A program made the translations under genes and the position numbers. 30,488 nt of DNA from NCBI GenBank assembly GCA_009602725.1, contig WELB01000045.1, forward strand, positions 376,231 to 406,718. Reading direction: 5' to 3'. The DNA comes from Spirogloea muscicola. Its lineage: Eukaryota > Streptophyta > Zygnematophyceae > Spirogloeales > Spirogloeaceae. The notes under the pieces were generated by a model. It was not told the DNA's origin and ran no database searches. It was given only the letters and a program-made list of their open reading frames with translations. Shown one piece after another: positions 8,266 through 18,877 of the stretch (its first letter is position 1; each line of letters opens with the position of its first letter).

Positions 8266-8580
8266 TTCATATTCACGTTGACCTCGAGTCAGGAAGTGCA
8301 AGTCAGAATAACTAGCAGGCGGATAGACGTTGCCCTGATGGAAACCGGAGGCAGCAGCCAAGGTGCGGCCTGCACGCAAGTGGACAGCGAAGGCAAGGGA
8401 CCTCTGCAAGGAAATGGCCAAGCGCATCCTAAAATACTTGAGCAAGGGACCCGGCGGCATTGAAGCCAGGGTGCTCGCTCTGCTGCCCTTGGCAGCGGGC
8501 CACCGCACGCTGCGCAAGGCGCTGAAGCAGGTCAAGCCATCGCGTCCCAAACGCCCCGTGGACGTCGACAGCGAAAGGCC
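8266..8580 (-). mobile_element. LINE fragment D, 5'-truncated
   Basis: The minus strand reads LSTSTGRLGRDGLTCFSALR, then FRMRLAISLQRSLAFAVHLR and SDLHFLTRGQ, with the usual stop position read through. Compared with the 344-residue LINE ORF it keeps a stretch upstream of the conserved YRMRLS block and the C-terminus. Its truncated 5' end at about 8580 abuts mitochondrial-derived DNA. Confidence 0.65.
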
Positions 8581-8582
8581 CT

Positions 8583-8798
8583 TCATGAACCTATGCAAAC
8601 AGGACTAAAAGCCGTTGATATTTAAGTTCCTAATGGACGAGGTCAACTTGAACTTATTGTTGGAGATAGACAGACTGGGAAAATTGCGATTGCTATTGAT
8701 ACTATTCTAAATCAGATAATGATCAATACTCAAGGAAAATCAGAAAGCCGGAAGTTACATTGTGTATATGTGGCCGTTGTAAGAAACATTCTGTAAAG
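8583..8798 (+). pseudogene. atp1: Nuclear insert of mitochondrial atp1 (ATP synthase alpha) fragment
   Basis: In the frame starting at 8584 the DNA reads HEPMQTGLKAVDI, stop, [19 protein letters not shown] (Walker A, with the final Thr replaced by Ile), then [20 protein letters not shown] and LHCVYVAV. After a small deletion the frame continues as KKHSVK. This order is diagnostic of the nucleotide-binding region of the F1 alpha subunit. The HEPMQTGLKAVD and CVYVAV blocks are of mitochondrial rather than plastid type. The stretch is conspicuously AT-rich compared with its neighbours. An in-frame TAA, a deletion and changed core residues show it is dead. It is flanked on both sides by LINE debris. 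Confidence 0.88.
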
Positions 8799-8799
8799 A

Positions 8800-9055
8800 A
8801 GAGAGAAGGCGCGCGGGGCGCATGAAATGGAAGGGAGGCCAATTCAAGCCAGTACATTGTCAGGCAAAGTCTAGTGCAGACTAAACAAGGCTACATGTAC
8901 CTAAAGTAAGGTGCCTAAGGTGGCATCAATAACCACGGGTGAGCACAAACAAATCTGACAAGCTAACTTGGGGAGCTGGAGCGCCGCCAAGAAAAGAAGA
9001 AAGGAGGCGCGAGGTGCGCATGAAATGAAGGGGAGCCTGATTCAAGCCAGAACAT
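8800..9055 (-). mobile_element. LINE 3'-end remnants with two tail motifs (minus)
   Basis: Tail copies on the minus strand lie at 9052-9000 (ATTCAGGCTCCCCTTCATTTC, GCGCACCTCGCGCC) and 8862-8802 (ACTGGCTTGAATTGGCCTCC, GCGCCCCGCGCGCC). Between them 8970-8940 encodes SLSDLFVLTRGY followed by the intervening sequence AGCCTTGTTTAGTCTGCAC. The series has the same order as 6845-7190. The older tail is about 250 bp upstream of the dehydrogenase start codon. Confidence 0.65.
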
Positions 9056-9305
9056 CGTTTCAGGAGAAGCGAACGGAGGCCGCCACCTCCTGCCCCGCTT
9101 CCCACGTGGCCGGGACCCGCCATGCACACGGCGCGCCCGGCCGCCATGCGCGCCCCGCCGAGCTCCGCCTCCGCCTCCGCCTCCATGCCCAGCTCCACCT
9201 CCAGCTCCAGCTCCAGCTCCAGCTCCGCTCCTCGCCTCCTTCTCCTCGCTCGCCGCCATCGCCGCCGCCGCCGCCGAGAAGGGAGCTCGCCCGCCGCCTG
9301 CCGCC

Positions 9306-11333
9306 ATGGGGCTGCTGCCCGCGTCCTCGCCGGACGCCCTCAACGCGCTGCTCAACGTGACGCTGCTGCCGCTGGCGCTGCTGCTGCTCGCCTTCGCCTG
9401 GCCCGTCCTCGCCGCCATGCGCGCGCTCTCGTGGGTCGTCCGCCGCAACCGCCAGGTGGCCAACCGCGTCGTCGTTATCACCGGCGCGTCCTCCGGCATC
9501 GGAGAGGTGGGCGCTGGCCACTCCCAACTTGCATGTACGCGAGCTCCTGCCACTGCAATCCGAGCTTGCCGTGATCGCCTGCTCATGGCTTCAGATGAGC
9601 CCAACAAGGCCGCCATAGCTCAGTCCTCTCTAGAGCTCTCAGATGGCCTGACCCATATCTTAATCAGCTCACCTCAGTGGGGTTGGTGCCTGCAGCACCT
9701 GGCATATGCGTACGCCAAGCGCGGCGCGAAGCTCGTCCTCGCCGCGCGCCGAGAGGAGGACCTCAAGAACGTGGCGCAGCAGTGCTGGCTCAAGGGCTCT
9801 CCGGAGGCCGTCTCCTTTGCCTCGGACGTGGCCATCGAGGACGACTGCAAGAAGCTGATTGACTTCACGATCGCGCACTTCAAGAGATGTCAGCATTGAT
9901 CTGCCTTGCCTGTGTAGAGCTGCGCAGCTTGGACAAAGTATGTCGATGTGGAGACAGGGCAAACTGTTAAGCCAGAGTTCAAAAACTTGTGTTTCGCCGA
10001 TGACAGTAGCTTGTCGTCGATGTCAGTCGAAGGAGCAAAGGGACTGACTTGAGCAATGCTTGCTGGCGGCTGCAGTGGATGTCTTGGTTCTGAATGCTGG
10101 CATCTCCAACGCTTTCCTTTTCGAAGATGCAGAAAATTGCGGTGCATTCAAGCCAGTCTGGGTGCGTACTCCAAACCAGTGACAGGTTCTTTTCCTTCTC
10201 TCCATGCATGGTAGCACCTGCAGCTTTTATCCTGCTCACGTCCTCCTTCGATGATTTGCTACACAGGACACGATCTACTGGGGAGCTGTGCTTCCAACAT
10301 TCTATGCGCTTCCACACCTGCGTCGTGTCAAGGGCCAGATCTTGATCACCAACTCCATCGTGTCCTTCGTACCGATTCCAGCTCAGAACATTTACAATGT
10401 GAGGCCTTGGTGCAGTTTAATCGGCACGCTTGTGGACAGAATGTTGCAGCCATGCTCCTTGTATTTTTGCTTGCTTGATGCTGGAGAGAAGCACCATGCA
10501 AGCTCCTTGCTCAGAGCCCCATTTGAACTGTTGCATGCAGGCATCCAAAGCTGCAGTACTGCAGCACTTTGACACGATGAGGTGTGAGCCAGTTGGAGCA
10601 GACATCACCATAACGCAGGCCATGCCTGGGCCGATTGCCACTGAGCTGACAGCCGGGAAATTTGTGGATGAGAAGGGCGAGATGGTGGTCGACACGGGAA
10701 GGCGCGATGTAGGCACCATTGAGTTGATCCGGCACTTTGCAAGAACTTTGTTGTGGCACAAAGACATGCACAATAGATTGCCTGTAATGGTTGGCCTCAC
10801 TGACGGTGGACATTATTTGATGAATTTGCTGATCACAGGCGGTTATTGGACCACTTCCCATGGCGAAGCCAGAGACGTGTGCAGAGGTCATGTTCCAGGC
10901 TGCCATCCACAACAAGCACTACGTCATCATCCCGAATTGGTTCAGCACACTCCTGTTGTACCGCATCCTTGCTCCCGAGCTCATGTTCCTGCAGATGCGC
11001 TCCATGTTGATGACGAGGCGGTTGGAGGGCAAGCCAGCAAGCCAGCTTGTGAGTTGGCTGTAATCATGCACATGCACGCAACATTTGCCGATGCTACTGC
11101 GTATCTTGCTTGATGCAGGAGTGGCCACCTGTATTATATACTGCGCTCAAAGCTGCCTGATTTCGTTTCTCAAATATAAGAGTCCTGACAATCTGACATC
11201 CCGCTGTTTGGTTTGTGGCCAGATTATGGAAGCTGTTCCAAAGGAGTTGTTCTACGACACACCGGCGGTCAAGCCAGAAGAACAGATGAAGCCATCTGCC
11301 CTTCAGGAAGCGCGCAAGGAGAAGGCCAAGTGA
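9306..11333 (+). CDS. Short-chain dehydrogenase/reductase, 11-beta-HSD-like, membrane-anchored (7 exons, 366 aa)
   Basis: Exons: 9306-9506, 9696-9888, 10076-10161, 10267-10398, 10541-10708, 10839-11048, 11223-11333. All are GT-AG with consistent phases. Residues about 10-38 form a hydrophobic signal anchor rich in Leu/Ala, as in ER-bound SDRs. The cofactor motif TGASSGIG is at 59-66, NAG at 138-140, and the catalytic triad is S190, Y203 and K207 in YNASK, with the expected 13-residue Ser-Tyr spacing. PGPIATE follows the fold as in classical SDRs. An NAD(P)(H)-dependent oxidoreductase of lipid or steroid-like substrates is likely; the substrate cannot be read from sequence. The start at 9306 gives the anchor directly before the Rossmann fold. 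Several upstream ATGs (9122, 9146, 9185) occur in the GC-rich leader. Confidence 0.92.
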
Positions 11334-11848
11334 ACATAGATAACCACGGGCTGGCCTTCTGTAGTCAGGTCACCCAGATTCATTTGTCCACATGGTGTTT
11401 TCAGGTTGCAGAGCTCGACGATCAGGGAACTTCAGCTCAAGCAAATACAAGTCTTCTGCTTCGGGAGCCTTAGCACGATTGTTAGAAACTTGTGCTTGTA
11501 TTGGTAAAGTGCAAGCGTACCCATGCGAGCTCGCTAGGCAGCAAGCAGCAAATTATTGCTTGGAAGTGATGTTGCTCAGAAGCGAATTTGCTCTGAAGGG
11601 TGCATAGCTCAGGACTAGTGTGTTCAAGACCCTTTGGTACATTGACAAACATTGACCATTAATCAACCACGTTCAAAGTTGTAGTAGAAGGGGAGCAAGT
11701 AGAACCAATAGGAAATTGTTGGAAGTCAATCTTGCATTCGTCCTACCACATGGAATCAGGACGAGCATCACAAATCCTCATTTTCTGACTGCCATCAACG
11801 GGCATTGTGGACAATGGACAAGCTAAATCAGAAAAAAATGATCACCAT
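11334..11848. other. Intergenic region between convergent genes
   Basis: About 515 bp between the stop codons of the dehydrogenase (+) and folylpolyglutamate synthase (-). It must hold both 3' UTRs. No coding frame, RNA gene or repeat known from elsewhere in the window was recognised, and no TGTAA signal was seen near either stop. Confidence 0.6.
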
Positions 11849-14800
11849 TTAATGAAGTAGTCTAAGCAGGTCCCCAACAAGGTGTAGAGAGCCGGTCACC
11901 AGTACCTGTCAACATGACCAGGAGGGAGAGATGTCCACAATCAATGCCAGGCTGTGGCAAGTGGTTGCACCAGACTGTTATGCAGCTTGCTTGGTCAAGG
12001 CATGTAGCCTCCTGCTTTGATGCCACCACTGAAGCAAGCATCCCTTGCACTCTAGTAAGATCACAGACATAAATTTCTATCCGCCAACCTGCAATCTTGT
12101 ATTGGGGCGGCGTAGCCTGCTACAGCTCCTGAGGTAGTCAAGAGCAGCTGGAAGAGACGGTATTACAGCACTGGTGCAACCTACAAAACTGCTGCAAGCT
12201 GGTAAAGTATGCAGTTGGGGACTCGTGGAAGAGCTGTTGCTGAGAGGTGAAGTGCAGGAAAGAAAGTCCAGTGGCATCTGCTTAACGGGCTGAACATCTT
12301 GAGAACCTGAAAGCAGCGATGACCACAGTAAGTGGTGGTTGGCAGAATGCACAATGATAGAGAGTGCTTGAAAGTGCAAATGAGAAATGGCCATTGCTGC
12401 AGAATTTGGCAATGCTCCCATGCCAATTAGTGCTGGACACTCAGGAGGAAGCCATAAGTTGCTGCGAACCTTCCTTTGCCAGGTGGGGCTTACCGGGACT
12501 TTTTGTGGTATTGCAAATTGCAGACTCCCAGACTTGCTGGAGAGACAGCTGCCAGGTGAGATCAGGTGGTGAGGAAGAGGAGGAGGATGACACAGGAGAT
12601 GTGAAAGAGCCAACTGCACTATAGCTGGAGAAAGTTGGTACAAAGAGCGCCCTATCTAGCCTGGTCCCTGCACACCATTGCCACACCAGAAAGTCCTCGT
12701 GACCACTCCATAGCTGAGCTGTTTTACACGCAGCTGAGATCAGGCCAATCGAGAAAATTCAACTTGTCTTGAGCTGCTGACGTACAGAAGGAGGCACAAC
12801 GGTTGCCTACGACAGTCAAGTGGAAAGGAAGGTGGCGATTTTGTACCGTGGTTTCGTACAGTTTGTAGAAGAGGAGGCAGGAGCTTTGCAGGATCCCGCT
12901 CGGGCATGCAGTTGAAAAGCAGAATCTGCCACCGAGAATGTGCAGATGGCGTAGACAATGCACAGGTCAGGAGTAGAGAGAGTAAAAGCAATTACTTTTG
13001 TAGCCCATTTACAATTATTACTATTGACTAGCGAGCCGCCTTCTTTGTCAATCGACAATTGCTTGAGCTGTTCAGCATTGTAGAGGCTCACTCTTTCGCA
13101 TGTTGAGAAAGTCGACTGCTGATCGTAATCAACCGCCGTTGTGGAGCTGTGATTGTCTTTGTACTCTTTCTCCCAACGATCTTGCTCTTTCTTAGTCTCC
13201 TGACAAAACCACTTAGCACATACTTCCATGCTCTCAGGAGTATGTGCCCCATCCAAGAAGAAGGTGAAACCTGGTATACCTCTACCATTCGTATCATCAA
13301 CAACTTGAGCTCGGCCAGGCCAGTGCGCAGTGGTCAGCCCCTTCTTGTAAGATTCTGGCAGATGCCGAGCTCTTATCGCCTGCGACAAGTGCAAGGTCAA
13401 GGTAGCTCACGTTAGCTGGGAAGCAGGGTCAAGGCTTCCAGCACATGGTAAAATTTGCTGCACTGGAATGTTACTGCTGTATAACTGGCGTAAATCTGTG
13501 GTTTGCATGCAATCTTCAGGTGAGATTGTGAAATTGTTACCTCATCAAAAGCGGCGACATGATCTTGACGCTCTGTCCGAGCAGCCCAAGCCCTGCAAAG
13601 CGCAACTGCTAGTGACGCATTTACGCGCTGATGTTCACCGGCAAGGCCAAGGCTTATTTGCTCCAGGATATCAGTTAGTAAGGGAGCTACTTGCAATTCA
13701 ACCTGCAAAGCAGCGAAAGTTTCTCTCTCAGCAAGTATGCATATTGCAAGTAGTACAGCTCAAAGTCTGTGTTAGGCCCTGACTCTGAACTAAATGGCGA
13801 CATGATACACCTGCTTTTAACCCGCTTGGCTCTGAAGATGCACGACAATGCTATGTTGCACTAAGCACAAGATAGTCTGCCTTCGTACACAAAGGCACAC
13901 CAAGAGCTCCTCACACGTCATGAGCTGTGAGAGCAGATCTGCTTACTCCCAGTTCATCCGCTCGCTGACGAAGTGTGGCAAGAGCATCTGCAGGCTGTGG
14001 AGAAGTTATGGCAGGAACATTCTCCTGCATATGCCAGTGTATACATAAGTGGCCGGCCACTCAAATATTGTGAACTTACAATATGCTAGTTATGAAAATG
14101 CAAACCAGCACCTGACTCTAAGAATGCACCTCATGTCTTAAGTCTTAAGCTCATGCATGCTTGAGGCAAAGAGGAGATGTCGGCATGGGCAGTTGCAAAT
14201 TTCTGAGGAGCAGTTGGCCAGAACAGGCACTGCTTCATGCACTTCGTGACTGGAGCACGAGGGGTGCAGGAGCTCAACCTTGAATATGCCAGCCTTCTCA
14301 CGAGCAATAGCAGGCAATGTGTCACCTGCATCCAGGCACTGCTGTGGTCATCATATCAGTCCAGCGAATCAGACCTGGGTCAAGCCTGTCCGCGTAATGA
14401 CTGTAGTACTTAGTCTCCGTGCTTGTCTGGTGCTTACCTAGGAGTTCTGTGTGGTCAAAACCAAGGGATGTAATGCCACATACTGCAGGCCTTTGAATCT
14501 GCACCACAGCAGCTATAGGCATCAGATCAATCTCATCCTGGCTGATTGGTCAGGAAGATGGCTTCATTGACTTTCTGAGTGAAAGTACAAGGTCTAACAC
14601 ATCATTGAAACATCGACGATCTTGAGAAGCCCAAGTAGCACCCTTCTCAGTGAGGATCAGATGTCTCACAACATTGGTTGCGTCAAAGCGACCACCAATC
14701 CCCACTTCAAGAAGCAAGACATCTACCTGGCAGATGTCCATGATCATACATAATGAATTAGCTCGATGCTTCTTATGTCATGACATGGAGTAGTCAAGTA

Positions 14801-16217
14801 CAACAAGGATATGCAACAAGGATATGTGATTCATGCAAATGCTGCTGCTTTACATTACAGGTCACATAGGAGAAGGAGAGGATGCAAAAAGATAGGAGAT
14901 CATTTACCTTCTCCTCTGCAAAAATGCGAAAGGCCAACAGGGTCAAGAAACGAAAATAGGCTGGCATTGGTACACTCTCAACCAGGGTAGACTTCTGCTC
15001 ATAGACAGCAATGTAAAAACATATTTGAGGTTCGAAGCAGAAGCTCTTCAGACTAGCCGAGTGCAAGCAAGGCCATCGAGTCGAGAGGACAGTGAGAGAG
15101 ACCTGCAGCTTGTCCCAACACCACCAAAAGTGGCTCAGAAAGACCTCCTTGCCAACCTCAACCCTGTCCATGTCAGGTGATGTCCAGACGGGCAATGAGC
15201 TCATTCAGGGATGAAGTTGCAAGACTCGAGCCCGCTCTTGCACATGCCATCTGCCCAAGACTTATCTGCAGCCTATGAGCCTTAGATGCTAGTACCTGTA
15301 TGCGAGTGCTCCGCACATGCAATACATTCTTTCCCAGGACCAAAGGGATGTCAAGGGGACTCCACGGCCTCCTTAGCATGAATACGATCAAGAGAGTCCA
15401 AATTGAGGTAGCAAGGTGGGTGTTCGTAGTAATGTAGGTAAGTGGTGTTTTACCCATCGAAGCGGAAGCGCTCCCGAATATCAATGAGGTGTGGGGAGGT
15501 GAACATCCCTGTGCGAAGTCCACAGGCTCTCAATATGCTTTCAGCAAAGGCACATGTGGAACCCTGAAGCAGTACATAACCCGATCACTTCAGCACATAA
15601 CTCAGTCCTTGTATCTGGACGTATGTTGCGCCCAAGTGACATAGTTGGAGGTGTTCAGGCAGAAGACGACTGCAAAGCTTGCCTCTCTGGGACTTCTGCA
15701 GAAACAGTTGGTGGCCAAGAGCGAGCTGCAGGCAAGTATGACGAGAACCTCGGTCGTTCGTTCGGGTGCGGACGCTACATTTTACAGGTGGCAACAGGAT
15801 ACTGTTGCTAAGAAGGGTAGCACGCTGCATGCACCTTCCCCTTTGTTCCGGCGACGTGGATGATGCTCAGTCGAGCCAGAGACTCATCCAGCTCCAACAT
15901 CTGTACCAAGCAGGCTAAGATTGATCCTCAGCTGTTACAGAAGCGGACAAGGACAACGCTAGGACTGCGCCACATCCATCACGCCTTGAAATTTCTGGTG
16001 CAGATTGTTGTATGCTGCTTGCGTCTGGAGGAGCAGGTGCTTGCCGAGCCAGTGCAAGGCAGGCCGGGCTCACTCTGACGTAGTCGAGCATGAGGGAGAA
16101 GGCGTCGCCCCAGTTGGACCCGTCGGCGCGCTTCCTCCGAGTGATCAGCGTGGACAGGGCCCTCAGTGCAGCCTCGTAACCCCGGTCGCCGTCGCCGGCG
16201 TGCGCCACCCCGGCCAT
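11849..16217 (-). CDS. FPGS: Folylpolyglutamate synthase (15 exons, 520 aa)
   Basis: It adds glutamates to tetrahydrofolates using ATP, retaining folates in the cell. Exons, 5' to 3': 16217-16074, 15900-15835, 15563-15454, 15163-15103, 14994-14908, 14726-14670, 14498-14438, 14325-14279, 14024-13947, 13702-13541, 13379-13092, 12925-12847, 12667-12494, 12180-12089, 11905-11849. All phases close to 521 codons. Signatures: [15 protein letters not shown] at the start, P-loop [11 protein letters not shown] (63-73), [27 protein letters not shown] (162-174), [34 protein letters not shown] (332-342) and the C-terminal [12 protein letters not shown]. The length is normal for the eukaryotic family. A charged, variable insert follows the DGAH motif, and a Ser-rich loop precedes [15 protein letters not shown] 16217 directly precedes the conserved start; the open frame continues upstream into repeat-like DNA, so a targeting extension cannot be excluded. 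Confidence 0.93.
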
Positions 16218-16540
16218 GGCGGGGAAGGCCAGGGCAAGAGAGGACGCTTTCCAGTGAAAGGCGGTGGCTGTGGAAAGGATGAACGAGGCCCAGAAAGGGC
16301 AGAAAGGCGCCAAAGCCACACAGCTGACAATAAGGGAGCTCTTCCAGAATTGGGCGGGGGTGCCGAAAGCCAGGACCACAAACAAAACAAGGAAAGAACG
16401 ATACCATGAACTAGGTCCAAAGGAGCCCGAAAACGTCGAGACCACTGAGGCACAGGCTATGCGTCTAGGTTTCGGGCAAGCCCGAAACCCTACTCCAAAA
16501 CCCATATCCTAACAAACTACTACTGTACGTCTAGAATAGA
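16218..16540. repeat. Repeat-like DNA upstream of the FPGS gene
   Basis: Blocks such as CCCAGAAAGGGCAGAAAGGCGCC and AGGTCCAAAGGAGCCCGAAAA recur in altered form at 530-560 and 26540-26610 (AGGTCCAATGGGCCGAAAGGCGCC). A family of dispersed elements distinct from the LINE tails is likely. A minus-strand frame stays open through it from 16505 into the FPGS first exon, but it looks like chance read-through. The FPGS promoter must lie in or just beyond this block. Confidence 0.5.
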
Positions 16541-16825
16541 GAAGTGGCACTCCGAATGGGGGCGAGGGCTGCGAAAAGCCAGCCCAAAAAGAATTCACAA
16601 AGGTGCAGAGGGGCCTAAGCCAGCCCCTCTTTCTTTATGGGCGAGCCTTTCCCCTAAGAGCGGTGAGCAGCTACAAAAAGAGAAGAAGTGGCACTCCCAA
16701 TGGGGGCAAGGGCTGCGAAAAGCCAGCCCAATAAGAATTCACAAAGGTTCAGAGGGGCCTAAGAGCGGTGAGCAGCTACAAAGGGGCCTGAGGATGCAAT
16801 GGTAAAACAGGGGGAGGATGGATCA
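16541..16825 (-). repeat. LINE 3' UTR, two tandem units (minus)
   Basis: In the minus direction, directly after the LINE stop codon: GATCCATCCTCCCCCTGTTTT, then the complete 130-bp unit (16810-16683) and a second, modified unit (16665-16541). The second unit has an inserted GCTCGCCCATAAAG / AGAGGGGCTGG block of the 4585/8125 type. This ties both tail block types and the left-edge array to the same element family. Confidence 0.8.
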
Positions 16826-16826
16826 C

Positions 16827-17861
16827 TCAATAAGTACGAGTGAGGAGCCTCAGATCCGACAGACTAGCTGCCGGGAAGCTATCACCCTGACGAAAGCCAG
16901 AGCCCGCAGCGAGAGCACGGCCAGCTCGCAGATGCAGAGCGTGGGCCATGGACCGCTGCAGGGATACAGAGAGGCGCATCCGATATAACTGAGCCCACGA
17001 GCCCGCGGCGTTGAAGTCGGCTGGCTCGCCGCGTCTGCGGGACACAGCCCGCCGCGCAAGCCTAGCCAATAGGTCAAGCCACTGGGACCCAAGAGCCCCG
17101 TGCACGTCCACCGCCAAGGGGACGAACTCGTCGGCAGGTGGGTGATCGGACTGCTTGGCCGCCTTGCAGCGAGCGGCCTTCGAGGCAGCGTGGCCGGCCC
17201 GCGAGGCAGAGAGCCCCAGGTTGGAGCGGTCGACCACATCGGTGGTGACTACATCGGCTATGATCCGCGCGCCACCTCCCGGCGTGGACGCCACCAGGTC
17301 CACACCACGCGTATGGTGTCCGTCAGCCCTCTCGAGGATGGGCATGACCGAGGCGTTCTCCATCGCTACCGTGTAGCCCGCCTCCTGAAAGATCCCGAAC
17401 ATAGCATCACGCAAGAGGTCGTGCGCAGCTGTTCGTCCGCCTCCAGTGGCGCAGCGGAGGAGATGCGCCGCCAGCTCCGCCGGGTCCGTCGACCGCTCCC
17501 CACATTCGCACTGCAGCACGCCCAGCAGGCAGGGCGGGGGGAGGCCCAGCAGGCGATGCGTGGCCGTGCGGAACAGCTCGTCCGGCAGCCTGAGCGCATC
17601 ATACAGTGGGAGCGCAGAGAGCCAGGCTGCCGCGCCGGGGGAGGCGGCCGACAGCAGCCGAGCACGGCCGCGCACGTCGCCTGCGGGGAGGAGCTGCAGC
17701 GTGTCCGTGAACGCCGCTTTGTCCACAGCAGCCATGTATCGCGCCTGCGCCTGCGAGTCGGAGGAAAAAGGAAAGAAAAGCCGTTGACCCGCCAGACGCC
17801 GTCGCAGGTGAAGAAGAAGGAACAGCTCTCCCAATGCTCTCGTGCTTATTGAGTGGTTCAT
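16827..17861 (-). mobile_element. LINE ORF C-terminal part: zinc knuckle plus restriction-like endonuclease region (344 codons)
   Basis: The open frame lacks the reverse transcriptase motifs but has the region that follows them in non-LTR retrotransposons. It reads ARLLSAASPGAAAWLSALPL and RLLGLPPP, a C-x-C...H-x3-C knuckle (C118, C120, H133, C137), then AHDLLRDAMFGIFQEAGY. RGVDLVA...IIADVV (about 186-206) resembles the PD-(D/E)xK core of restriction-like endonucleases in R2-clade LINEs. FVPLAVDVHGALG follows, then the C-terminus SLSDLRLLTRTY shared by all remnants in this window. It is a 5'-truncated copy, since nothing upstream (17862-18000) resembles reverse transcriptase. The ATG at 17861 may not be a real start. 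An element joining the endonuclease to an RT upstream would be the parent. Confidence 0.82.
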
Positions 17862-18015
17862 TACCCCACATCTGAGACGGCGCTTTTGGCTTGGATTGGC
17901 TTCGCCCGAGTGACATAATATTGGCTCGGCCAGGCCGCCTTCTCATGTCAATGCGTACCGCGCGACCCCTTCCCCTTCCAGAGCCGGCCAGCGCTCGCCC
18001 CGACGCTCGCCCTCC

Positions 18016-18876
18016 ATGGAGGGCCTGCCGGACGAGTGCCTGGCGGCGATCCTCGCCCGCGCCGCCTCGCCGCCCGCCCACGCCCCGCTCGGCGCCTCCG
18101 GCTGGCACCCGCTCGCGCACGTCTGCCGCCGCTGGCGCCGCCTGGTCAAGGCCTCCGTCACCGAGCTCGCACTGCGCGAGCGCAGGCAGCTCCGGGCACG
18201 GCAGGTGCCGTCGGTGCTCAAGAAGCGGGAGCTCGGCCCGGCGCTGGCCACAGCCTTCCCGAATCTCGCGCGGCTGCGCCTCACCGTCCACTTTTTCGCG
18301 ACGTTCTCCGACCTCCGCTCGCTGACGGCCGCCACTGCACTATCAGACCTGCGGGTCACCCTGCGGTCCAAGTGCCAACATCATGAACACATTCACGTAC
18401 AGGAAGAGCAGCTGATTGAGGGCCTAAACGATCGCGTTGCCCATGCACGGATCGTGCGGGGGCTGGTTCTCCAGCACCCCCCGGCCGTTCTGGTTCCCGT
18501 CATTGCCCAGCTCACGGTTCTTGAGAGCCTCTCCATGATTTCGTGCGACTTCTCTGGTAAGCTGCTACACTACTCTGTACTCCATGCTATGACCTAGATG
18601 CTTGCATTATGATGTGTTCGATACCTTGTTACTGCAGCGCAAATCCGCCTACCCTTCTTGTAAATAGTGGGCATTTGTTGGGCCGGTCTGATCGATAACG
18701 CCTTCTGCAGACGCGGACATCCAAAGTATCGTTGTTTCTTGCAAGCGTCTCACGGAGCTGGAGCTTGATATCTTCACGCGGCCCTCTAGATCTTTCACAG
18801 ATGCAGGACTTCTATACATCGCCAGCAATTTGCCGCAGCTACAATCGCTCCGCTTGACTGGCTGTGGGAACATCAC
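18016..18876 (+). CDS. F-box / leucine-rich repeat protein, 3' truncated at an N
   Basis: Exon 1 is 18016-18556 and exon 2 starts at 18711, with a GT-AG intron in phase 1. The protein opens with an F-box, MEGLPDECLAAILAR ... WHPLAHVCRRWRRLV (residues 1-50), which would bind Skp1 in an SCF ubiquitin ligase. Leucine-rich repeats follow: LARLRLTVHF, LTVLESLSMISCDFS, LTELELDIF, FTDAGLLYIASNLPQLQSLR, LTGCGNIT. The last are of the cysteine-containing type seen in F-box/LRR proteins. The coding sequence runs into the ambiguous base at 18877; beyond it the same frame soon stops and the opposite strand encodes a different gene. The substrate is unknown. The ATG at 18016 is chosen because the F-box starts immediately there. 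Confidence 0.8.
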
Positions 18877-18877
18877 N
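18877..18877. other. Ambiguous base N at a junction of two truncated genes
   Basis: A single N separates coding DNA of an F-box/LRR gene (+) from coding DNA of a bL36 gene (-). Both are cut within an exon, so the N probably marks a contig join or gap placeholder rather than a simple miscall. Confidence 0.7.

Noticed and set aside
8583-8798. Plastid atpA origin of the ATP synthase fragment
   Set aside because: The HEPMQTGLKAVD and CVYVAV blocks and the longer spacer between NQ and CVYV fit the mitochondrial alpha subunit better than the plastid one.
12494-12667. Serine-rich region in FPGS as a frameshift
   Set aside because: The Ser run lies between two conserved family blocks ([10 protein letters not shown] and [12 protein letters not shown]) in the same frame, so it is a variable loop.
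14131-14280. Extension of the FPGS exon past 14279
   Set aside because: Read-through gives a stop-terminated sequence, while splicing at AAG|GTTGAG to 14024 gives [15 protein letters not shown], which matches the family and keeps phase.
16218-16505. N-terminal extension of FPGS by about 95 codons to 16505
   Set aside because: The extension lies in repeat-like DNA with blocks found elsewhere in the window, and the conserved FPGS start follows ATG 16217 directly. Kept only as a caveat.
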